Assembly: GCA_001464275.1 (NCBI GenBank)
Contig: LNFL01000160.1
Coordinates: 1-38,198, forward strand
DNA from: Actinobacteria bacterium Ga0077560
GTDB taxonomy: Bacteria; Actinomycetota; Thermoleophilia; Miltoncostaeales; Miltoncostaeaceae
DNA length: 38,198 bases
Direction: 5' to 3'
In this document: piece after piece, positions 7,585-14,649 of the stretch
How positions within the stretch are numbered: position 1 is the stretch's first letter
How the letters are laid out: the number at the start of each line of letters is the position of its first letter
The notes under the pieces: generated by a model
Databases searched by the model: none
What the model was told of the DNA's origin: nothing
Seen by the model: the letters and a program-made list of their open reading frames with translations, nothing else
Program-made: the position numbers and the translations under genes

Positions 7585-8603
7585 GCGAGCTCCACTACAT
7601 GCGGCCCGTCGAGCGCGGCGACCTGCCCGGGCTGCTGGGCCTCGCGGACGTCCTGGGCGGGGCCGTCACAACCCTCCCGCCCGACCGGGAGTCGCTGGCC
7701 GCGCGCATCGACGACTCGGTGGCGGCGTTCGGGCGCCGCATCCGCAGCCCGGGCTCGGAGTGGTACCTGTTCGTGCTGTGCGACCCCGCCGGGACGGTGC
7801 GCGGGACCTCGGGGATCATCGGCCGCGTCGGGGGCTTCGACCCGTACTACGCGTACGAGATCCGCACCGAGGTGCACGAGCACCCGCCCCTGGGGATCCG
7901 GAAGGAGGTGGAGGTCCTCCATCTGCGCCGCGAGCACAAGGGGCCGTCGGAGCTGGCCAGCCTGGCGCTGGACCCCGCGCTGCGCGCCAAGGGCCTGGGA
8001 CGGCTGCTCTCCCTGTCGCGCCTGCTGTTCATGGCGGCCCAGCGGGAGCGGTTCGCCGACGTGGTCATCGCCGAGCTGCGCGGGTACCAGGACCCCGATG
8101 GCCGCTCGCCGTTCTGGGAGTCGGTGGGCCGGCACTTCTTCGACCGCAGCTTCGCGGAGGCCGATTTCCTGTCCGGGCTCGGCAACAAGGACTTCATCGA
8201 GGACCTCATGCCGCGGCACCCCATCTACCTCTCGCTGCTGCCACCGGAGGTGCGCGAGTCGGTCGGGCGACCGCACCCGCAGACCGAGCCGGCCATGCAC
8301 ATGCTGGAGCGCGAGGGCCTCACGCGCTCCGGCGAGGTGGACATCTTCGACGCCGGCCCCATCGTGGCCGGCCGGGTCGACGAGCTGGCGACCGTGCGCG
8401 GCCACCTGCGCCTGCGCGTGCGGCGCGTGGCGGACCGCCAGCCCGACGGCCCCATCTGCCTTGTCGGCAACGGGCGCGTGGACTTCCGCGCGGCGCTGGC
8501 GGCGGTGGGCGATGAGGGCGAGGATGCGGTGGCGCTGTCCCGCGCCGCCGCCGCGGCGCTGGGCGTGGGCCTGGGAGATGTCGTGCAGGTGGTGCGCCGG
8601 TGA
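7569..8603 (+). CDS. astA: Arginine N-succinyltransferase
   Basis: 344 residues. AstA transfers succinyl from succinyl-CoA to the alpha-amino group of arginine, the first step of the ammonia-producing succinyltransferase pathway. The sequence follows the known family closely: MRPVERGDLPGLLGLA, TTLP, GTSGIIGRVGGFDPYYAYEI, a GNAT-like acceptor loop (LALDPALRAKGLGRLLSLSRLLFMA), ELRGYQDPDGRSPFWESVGRHFF, FLSGLGNKDFIEDLMPRHPIY, HPQTEPAMHMLEREG and DIFDAGP. Length matches the proteobacterial enzyme. ATG 7569 overlaps the M20 gene. The family N-terminus fits equally well to the ATG at 7599 (MRPVERGD). The stop overlaps the GTG of astD. Confidence 0.95.
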   Translation: MGRALSELHYMRPVERGDLPGLLGLADVLGGAVTTLPPDRESLAARIDDSVAAFGRRIRSPGSEWYLFVLCDPAGTVRGTSGIIGRVGGFDPYYAYEIRTEVHEHPPLGIRKEVEVLHLRREHKGPSELASLALDPALRAKGLGRLLSLSRLLFMAAQRERFADVVIAELRGYQDPDGRSPFWESVGRHFFDRSFAEADFLSGLGNKDFIEDLMPRHPIYLSLLPPEVRESVGRPHPQTEPAMHMLEREGLTRSGEVDIFDAGPIVAGRVDELATVRGHLRLRVRRVADRQPDGPICLVGNGRVDFRAALAAVGDEGEDAVALSRAAAAALGVGLGDVVQVVRR

Positions 8604-10015
8604 CCGAGCTGATCAGCATCGACCCCTCCACGGGAGCGGAGGCCGGGCGCGTCGCGGTCACCGACGCGGCGTCCGCGGGGCGCCTCATGGAGGCCGCCCG
8701 CGCGGCGTTCCGGGAGTGGTCGCGCCGGCCGCAGGATGCGCGCGAGGCGGTGCTGCGCCGGTATGCCGAGGTGCTCACCGAGCGGCGCGACCAGCTGGCC
8801 GGGCTCATCAGCCGGGAGGTCGGCAAGCCGCCGTGGGAGGCCCGGGCCGAGGTGGACCTGATGGCCAACAAGGTGGCCATCAGCATCGAGGCGCATGCCG
8901 CCCGCACCTCGGAGTTCGCCACGGGCCCCGCGGTGACGCGGTTCCGGCCGCACGGGGTGATGGTGGTGCTGGGGCCCTTCAACTACCCGGGCCACCTGCC
9001 GAACGGCCACATCGTCCCCGCGCTGCTGGCAGGCAACACCGTGGTGTTCAAGCCCAGCGAGCAGGCGCCCCTGGTGGCCGAGGCCACGGCCGAGTGCTGG
9101 CGCGAGGCGGGCCTGCCCGACGGCGTGCTGGGGATCGCCCAGGGCGGGCGGGCCACCGCCGAGGCGCTGCTGGACCACCCGGAGCTGGACGGCGTGCTGC
9201 TCACCGGCAGCGCCGCCACCGGCCGGGCGGTGCACGCCCGGTTCGGCGGGCGCCCCGAGGTGATGCTGGCCCTGGAGATGGGCGGCAACAACCCGCTGCT
9301 GGTGCACGGCGTGTCCGACCTGGACGCCGCGGCGTACACGATCGTCCAGAGCGCCTACCTCACGGCCGGGCAGCGCTGCACCTGCGCACGGCGCCTGGTG
9401 CTGGTGGACGGCCCCGAGGCCGATGCGCTCGTGGACCGGCTGGCGGCCATGGTGCGGCGCATCCCCGTGGGGCCGCCCACCGCCGACCCGGCGCCGTTCA
9501 TGGGTCCCGTGGTGTCGGCCGAGGCGGCCGACCACGTGCTGGCCGCCCAGGACGCGCTGCTGGCCGCCGGCGCCACCGCGATCGTGCCCGCCCGGCGCCT
9601 GGCGCCGCGCACCGGCCTGCTCACCCCCGGGCTGCTGGACGTGACGGCCGTCGCGGACCGGCCCGACGAGGAGGTCTTCGGCCCGCTGCTGCAGGTCGTC
9701 CGGTGCCCCGACATGGACGCCGCCCTCGCCGAGTGCGACGACACGGCCTTCGGCCTGGCCGCCGGCCTCATCAGCGACGACCCGGCCCTGTACGAGCGGT
9801 TCCGCGACGCGGTGCACGCGGGGATCGTGAACTGGAACCAGCAGCTCACCGGGGCGTCCAGCCGTGCGCCGTTCGGCGGGATCGGCGCCAGCGGCAACCA
9901 CCGGCCCAGCGCGTACTTCGCCGCCGACTACTGCGCGTACCCGGTCGCCTCGATCGAGCTCGCCCGGCCCGAGATCCCCGCGGCTCCGTTCCCCGGGCTG
10001 CTGGAGGAGCGATGA
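8600..10015 (+). CDS. astD: N-succinylglutamate-5-semialdehyde dehydrogenase
   Basis: 471 residues of the aldehyde dehydrogenase superfamily. AstD oxidises succinylglutamate semialdehyde to succinylglutamate with NAD. Diagnostic blocks include GPFNYPGHLPNGHIVPALLAGNT split over residues 133-156 (the NYPGHLPNGH form is typical of AstD), VFKPSEQ, LTGSAATGR for cofactor binding, LEMGGNNP with the general-base glutamate, and AGQRCTCARR with the nucleophilic cysteine. GTG 8600 overlaps the astA stop (GTGA), and the stop overlaps the astB ATG (ATGA), so the three are co-translated. The C-terminus carries the expected FGGIGASGNHRPSAYFAADYC. Confidence 0.95.
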   Translation: MTELISIDPSTGAEAGRVAVTDAASAGRLMEAARAAFREWSRRPQDAREAVLRRYAEVLTERRDQLAGLISREVGKPPWEARAEVDLMANKVAISIEAHAARTSEFATGPAVTRFRPHGVMVVLGPFNYPGHLPNGHIVPALLAGNTVVFKPSEQAPLVAEATAECWREAGLPDGVLGIAQGGRATAEALLDHPELDGVLLTGSAATGRAVHARFGGRPEVMLALEMGGNNPLLVHGVSDLDAAAYTIVQSAYLTAGQRCTCARRLVLVDGPEADALVDRLAAMVRRIPVGPPTADPAPFMGPVVSAEAADHVLAAQDALLAAGATAIVPARRLAPRTGLLTPGLLDVTAVADRPDEEVFGPLLQVVRCPDMDAALAECDDTAFGLAAGLISDDPALYERFRDAVHAGIVNWNQQLTGASSRAPFGGIGASGNHRPSAYFAADYCAYPVASIELARPEIPAAPFPGLLEER

Positions 10016-11340
10016 CGGCCGTCGAGGTGAACTTCGACGGCCTGGTGGGCCCCACCCACAACTACGCGGGCCTGGGACCGGGCAACCTGGCGTCCCAGCG
10101 CAACCGCGCGCGGGAGAGCGACCCGCGCGGCGCGGCGCTGGAGGGGCTCGCCAAGATGCGGCGCATGGTGCGCCTGGGCGTGCCGCAGGGCGTGCTGCCG
10201 CCCCACGAGCGCCCCGACACCGAGGCGCTCCGCCGGCTGGGATTCGAGGGCGACGACGCGCGGGTGCTCGCCGCGGCGGCGCGGCACGCCCCGGACGCCC
10301 TGGCGGCGTGCGCCTCGGCGTCGGCCATGTGGGCCGCCAACGCGGCCACCGTGCGGCCCGGCGCGGACGGCGCCGACGGGCTGGTGCACCTGGTCCCCGC
10401 GAACCTGGTGTCGGCGCTGCACCGGTCGCTGGAGGCGCCCACCACCACGCGCATCCTGCGCCGCCTGTTCCCCGACGCCCGCGTGCACGACCCGCTGCCG
10501 GCCAGCACCGGCATGGGGGACGAGGGCGCCGCCAACCACACGCGCCTGTGCGCGACCCACGACGGCCCGGCCATCCACGTGTTCGTGCACGGCATCGACG
10601 GCGACGACCAGGTCACCCGGTTCCGCCCGCGCCAGACCCTGGCCGCCTCGCGCGCGGTCGCGCGCCTGATGCAACTGCCCGCCGAGGCGGTGGTGCACGT
10701 GCGGCAGTCCCCGGGGGCGATCGACGCGGGGGCCTTCCACAACGACGTGGTGTGCGTCGGCGACCGCGACGTGCTGCTGCTGCACGAGCGGGCGTTCGCG
10801 GGCGGCGCGGCCGACGTCGACCGCATCGCCGCCGCCGTCGAGGCGCGCTGCGGGGTGCCGCTGCGCGCGGTGGTCGTCCCCGCGTCGCAGGTGCCGCTGG
10901 AGGACGCGGTGCGCTCGTACCTGTTCAACTCCCAGCTCGTGGCCGCCGGTGACGGGCGCACCGTGCTGGTGGCGCCGGCCGAGGTGCGCGAGACCCCCTC
11001 GGTGGCCGCCTGGCTCGCCGCCGCGGCCACCGACCCGCACGTTCCCATCGACGACGTGGAGGTCGTCGACGTGCGCCAGAGCATGCGCAACGGCGGCGGC
11101 CCGGCCTGCCTGCGGCTGCGGGTGGTGCTCACGCGCGCCGAGCGCGACCGGCTCGCATCGGGCGCGCTGGTGGACGAGGCGCGCATCGACGCGCTCGAGG
11201 CGTGGGTGCGCACCCACTATCGTGACCGGCTGGCGCCGGCGGACCTGGCGGACCCCGCCCTGCTGGAGGAGTGCCGCGCCGCCCTGGACGCGCTCACCGC
11301 GATGCTGGGGCTGGGCGCGGTCTATCCGTTCCAGCGCTGA
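10012..11340 (+). CDS. astB: N-succinylarginine dihydrolase
   Basis: 442 residues. AstB removes two ammonia molecules and CO2 from succinylarginine to give succinylornithine. It belongs to the amidinotransferase-fold hydrolases. The N-terminus is characteristic (NFDGLVGPTHNYAGLGPGN), as are LPPHERPD, SASAMWAANAATV, NHTRLC, GAFHNDVVCVG, and the region NGGGPACLRLRV with the catalytic cysteine at residue 366. ATG 10012 has GGAGGAG just upstream and overlaps the astD stop. No gene for AstC (succinylornithine transaminase) follows, so a general acetylornithine-type aminotransferase elsewhere would be needed. The operon ends here, 65 bases before the next start. Confidence 0.96.
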   Translation: MTAVEVNFDGLVGPTHNYAGLGPGNLASQRNRARESDPRGAALEGLAKMRRMVRLGVPQGVLPPHERPDTEALRRLGFEGDDARVLAAAARHAPDALAACASASAMWAANAATVRPGADGADGLVHLVPANLVSALHRSLEAPTTTRILRRLFPDARVHDPLPASTGMGDEGAANHTRLCATHDGPAIHVFVHGIDGDDQVTRFRPRQTLAASRAVARLMQLPAEAVVHVRQSPGAIDAGAFHNDVVCVGDRDVLLLHERAFAGGAADVDRIAAAVEARCGVPLRAVVVPASQVPLEDAVRSYLFNSQLVAAGDGRTVLVAPAEVRETPSVAAWLAAAATDPHVPIDDVEVVDVRQSMRNGGGPACLRLRVVLTRAERDRLASGALVDEARIDALEAWVRTHYRDRLAPADLADPALLEECRAALDALTAMLGLGAVYPFQR

Positions 11341-11405
11341 GACTCGACACACGCCCGTGACCGGACATACGGTCGCGGAAAACCCGGCTCGGGAGAGGGG
11401 TGGGG

Positions 11406-12275
11406 ATGGACGCACGCGGCGCGGTTGAGCGGTACTTCGAGGCCTGGAACGCGCGGGATCCCCAGGCGGTCGTCGCATCGATGGCCCCCGGAGGGACCTA
11501 CGAGGACCCCACCACGGGCGGGCCCGTCTCGGGCCCCGCGCTGGCCGGGTACGTCGGCGGCCTGCTGAGCGCCTTCCCCGACCTGGCGTTCCAGCCCGGT
11601 GACGTGCTGGAGGACGGCGACCGCGTCGCGGCCACCTGGACCATGACGGGCACCAACACCGGCCCCATGCGGGGCATGCCGCCCACCCGGCGGGCGGTGC
11701 GGCTGGACGGCATGGACATCATCACCGCGGGCGCCGACGGGGTGCGCACCGTGGTGGGCTTCTTCGACCCGGGCGGCATCCCGCGCCAGCTGGGCATGCA
11801 GATCGCCGTCCAGCCGCCGGACATGGGGCCGGTGAGCTTCGGCACGGCCGTCCACGTCACCCCGCAGCGGCCGGGGCAGCCCGGCGCCATCTCGGTGACC
11901 AGCCTCCACATCCGTGACGCGGCCGAGGCCGCCGAGGTGCAGGAGCGCTCCCGGGCCGTGAGCCGGGAGATGATGGGGATGCGCGGCTTCATGGGGCTGC
12001 TGGGCGTGACCGTGGGGAACCGGATGATCACCATCAGCGCCTGGGAGGACCCCGACGACCCGCGGCAACTGATGCAGGGCGGGGCGCACGCCGAGGCGGC
12101 CGACCGGTTCTGGGGCCCGGACTTCACGCGCGGCGGGGCCACCGGCGTGTGGTCGGCGGAGCGCATGAACGCGTCCTGGGTCCGGTGTCCCGCATGCGGC
12201 ACCATGGCGGTGCGCACGGAGGCCGGGACGTGCCGCTGCGGGGGCGATCTGCCGCCCGCGCTGCCCTTCCTCTAG
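11406..12275 (+). CDS. SnoaL-like (NTF2-fold) protein with C-terminal zinc-ribbon motif
   Basis: 289 residues from ATG 11406, preceded by GGAGAGGGG (11392-11400). Residues 1-130 look like a SnoaL/NTF2-type domain: VERYFEAWNARDPQAVVASM, GGTYEDPTTGGPVSG, FPDLAFQPGDVLEDGDRVAATWTMTG and a final FFDPGGIPRQLG. Family members include polyketide cyclases and isomerases, but many have no known reaction. Residues about 150-230 may form a second alpha/beta-barrel-like domain (SVTSLHIRDAAEAAEVQERS, ITISAWEDPDD). The tail has CPACG-x11-CRCGG, a likely zinc ribbon. The combination is unusual. It stands alone after the ast operon and its stop is 29 bases before a sigma-28-like promoter. Confidence 0.7.
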   Translation: MDARGAVERYFEAWNARDPQAVVASMAPGGTYEDPTTGGPVSGPALAGYVGGLLSAFPDLAFQPGDVLEDGDRVAATWTMTGTNTGPMRGMPPTRRAVRLDGMDIITAGADGVRTVVGFFDPGGIPRQLGMQIAVQPPDMGPVSFGTAVHVTPQRPGQPGAISVTSLHIRDAAEAAEVQERSRAVSREMMGMRGFMGLLGVTVGNRMITISAWEDPDDPRQLMQGGAHAEAADRFWGPDFTRGGATGVWSAERMNASWVRCPACGTMAVRTEAGTCRCGGDLPPALPFL

Positions 12276-12303
12276 ACACTCGTCCCGAAGGCTTCCGCAC
12301 GCC

Positions 12304-12330
12304 TCAAGGCGGCCATCCGGCCGCCGATGA
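12304..12330 (+). promoter_or_regulatory. Sigma-28 (FliA/WhiG-type) promoter before the glycosyltransferase operon
   Basis: TCAAGGCG (12304-12311), 11 bases, GCCGATGA (12323-12330). This matches the flagellar sigma form TAAA-N15-GCCGATAA, with TCAA in place of TAAA. The same layout with the same -10 octamer occurs at 23064-23090. Transcription should start about 6-8 bases after 12330, at or next to the ATG at 12338, which predicts a leaderless message. A 7-base inverted repeat (GGCGGCC-ATCC-GGCCGCC, 12309-12326) lies within the promoter. Confidence 0.75.
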
Positions 12331-12337
12331 CGCGTGC

Positions 12338-13277
12338 ATGCCGAGCCCGGTCTCCATCGTCATCCCGCTGTACGGCGTGCCTGGCGTCCCTCCAACGCAC
12401 GGGGACCCTGGAGCGCGCCGAGCTGGTGATGGTCGACAACGCGTCCACCGACGGCACCCCGGCGCTGTGCGCGGAGTGGGCCGGCCGGGCGACCGTCATC
12501 ACCAACCCCGTGAACATGGGGTTCGCCGCCGCGTGCAACCAGGGCGTGCAGGCCGCCACCGGCGAGGTGGTGGTGCTGCTGAACCTCGACACCGAGGTGC
12601 ACGACGGCTGGCTCGACCCGCTGCTGGAGGCCGTCGCGGACCCGCGGGTGGGCGTCGCCGGCAGCCGGCTGCTGTACCCCGGCGGACGCATCCAGCACGC
12701 CGGCATGGCCGTGATGCCCGGCTGCATCACGGTGCACATCCACAGGTACGTGCCCGGGGACCACCCCGTGGTGACGCGCACGCGCGACCTGTCGATCGTG
12801 ACCGGCGCCTGCATGGCGATGCGCCGCGAGCTGTTCCTGGAGGTCGGCGGCTTCGACGAGGGCTACCGCAACGGCTTCGAGGACACCGACCTGTGCCTGC
12901 GGCTCTGCGACCGCGGCCTGGTGGCCCGGTACTGCGGCGACAGCGTGGTGACCCACCATGAGAGCATGAGCCCCGGCCGGCTGGACCACGACCACGTCAA
13001 CGGCGCCCGGTTCCGCGCGCGCTGGGGGCACTGGGAGCCGGACCTCGCGCGCCTGCTCGCCGAGGACGGCATCGACGCGGCTCCGCCGGACCTGCTGTGG
13101 CGCGGCCCGGTGTGCGACGCCTCGCCGGCCGCCGCCGCCGCGCGTGAGGCGATCACACGGATGGCCACGGCCGGTCACCGGCCCGCGGTGCTGGAGGTGC
13201 CGTCGGGCGACGCCATCCCCGGCGCCGGCATGGACCTGGAGGTCGTGGCGGCGATCAACCGCTTGTACCTCTCGCGC
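12338..13277 (+). pseudogene. GT2 glycosyltransferase half of a frameshifted GT2-GT4 fusion
   Basis: ATG 12338 opens MPSPVSIVIPLYG, the standard first strand of a GT2 enzyme, but the frame is lost at about 12371-12377. It resumes one base later as TACLASLQRTGTLERAELVMVDNASTDGTP. Compared with the family, some six to seven residues plus the frame appear missing, as if about 20 bases were deleted. The rest is intact: NMGFAAACNQG, the metal-binding LNLDTEVHDGW, GACMAMRRELFLEVGGFDEGY and FEDTDLCLRL. The second frame break, at about 13272-13279, joins YLSR to AARHVAPGSAAPAPVAGADLVLV. After that point this frame is only Arg/Pro/Gly-rich noise up to a stop at 13466. The ATG at 12327 lies inside the -10 element, so it cannot be the start from this promoter. 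Confidence 0.75.
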
Positions 13278-14649
13278 GGCCCGCCACGTCGCCCCGGGGT
13301 CCGCCGCACCGGCGCCCGTGGCCGGTGCGGACCTGGTGCTGGTGGCCGGTCCCGGCGGCGGCGGCCTGCCGCCCCTGCCCGCCGCGAGCGCCCTGGTGGG
13401 CCTCGATGCCGCGGCGACCGCCGCCCTGGAGGCCATGCTGCCCGCCCTGCCGTCGGGCACCGGTGATCCCGGGACCGTCGCCGACACCCTGCTGGGCCCG
13501 GTTCCCGACCGGCCCGAGGGCGTGGGGTACTGGGGCCCGGCGCTGGGACCCGGATCCACCGCCGACGCGATCCGCGGGCTGCTGCGCGGCCTCACCGCCG
13601 GCGGCCGGCCGGTGCGGCTCGTGCCCACCGACCAGCACGTCCCGGGCGCCGGGCTCGCACCGCTGCCCGCGATGGGACCGCAGGACTTCCTGCCGGGGGT
13701 GTGGGTGGCCTCCGGCCCTCCGGTGACCCCCGGCGGCGAGGGCGACTGGAACCTGCTGGTGGGCGCCGCCGGCGGCCTGCTGGCCGGCTGGTGCTGGGCC
13801 GACGCGATCGGCATCCCCGAGGGGTGGCACGAGGCGCTGCGCCGCGCCGACGAGGTGTGGGTGACCCACCGGGCCGCGCTGGCCGCGCTGGACGCCGCCG
13901 GGATCCCCGCGGAGCGCCGCGCCGTGATCCCGCCCGTGGTGGACACCTCCGCGTTCCGGCCGCGCGAGGCCCGTGACCCCGAGGCCCCCGTGGAGTTCCT
14001 GGTGGTCACCTCGTGGGACTGGCTGGGCGGATGGGACCTCGCGCTGCGCGCCTACGTGGAGGAGTTCGCCGCGGACGAGCCGGTGCGCCTGCGGCTGGTC
14101 GTGCGCGACGTGCCCGCATCGGGCGTGGGCCCCGAGGCCGAGGCGGTGCGCCTGCTGGCGCGCCTGGGCCTGGACCCGGCCGCCGTGCCGGACATCGACC
14201 TCGTGGTGCGCCCCCCGGACGACGCCTCCCTGGCCCGGGCGTTCCGGGCCGCGGAGGCCGTGGTGCACGTGCCGCGCGGCGACGGGCTCGGCCTGCCGGT
14301 GCTGCGCGCCATGGCGTGCGGCGTGCCGGTGATCGCCGTGGAGGGATGCGCCCACGCCGAGCTGCTGACCGGCGCGGGCGGGATCGCCGTGCCGGCCGCG
14401 CGGGAGGCGGCCATCGGCATGCCCGGGATCGACCCGGCGCTCACCGGGTTGGTGGCGCTGGAGGCCGACATCACCGCCCTGCGCGCCGCCATGCGCGCCG
14501 TTCGTTCCGACCCGCTCGCGCACCTGGACGATGCCGCCGCCGGTGTGCAGGCGCTGCGCGCCTTCGCGGGCCCATCCGCCGTGGCATCCGCGATCGCGGC
14601 CCGCATCGACGGCATGCTCGCCCCCGCGGCGGTGGAGGTGACGGCATGA
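13276..14649 (+). pseudogene. GT4-like half of the frameshifted fusion, with degenerate active site
   Basis: This part reads openly from about 13276 to the TGA at 14647-14649. It could be made separately only from an internal start such as GTG 13318, which has no evident ribosome binding site. It resembles a GT-B fold glycosyltransferase: ADEVWVTHRAALAALDAAGIP, VIPPVVDTSAFRPR, VEFLVVTSWDWLGGWDLALRAY and VVHVPRGDGLGLPVLRAMACGVPVIAVEG. In active GT4 enzymes the last block carries Glu-x7-Glu. Here the two positions are Asp (codon 14281) and Arg (codon 14305), so transferase activity in this domain is doubtful. The stop overlaps the next ATG by four bases, so coupling to the downstream genes is expected if ribosomes reach it. 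Confidence 0.7.
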
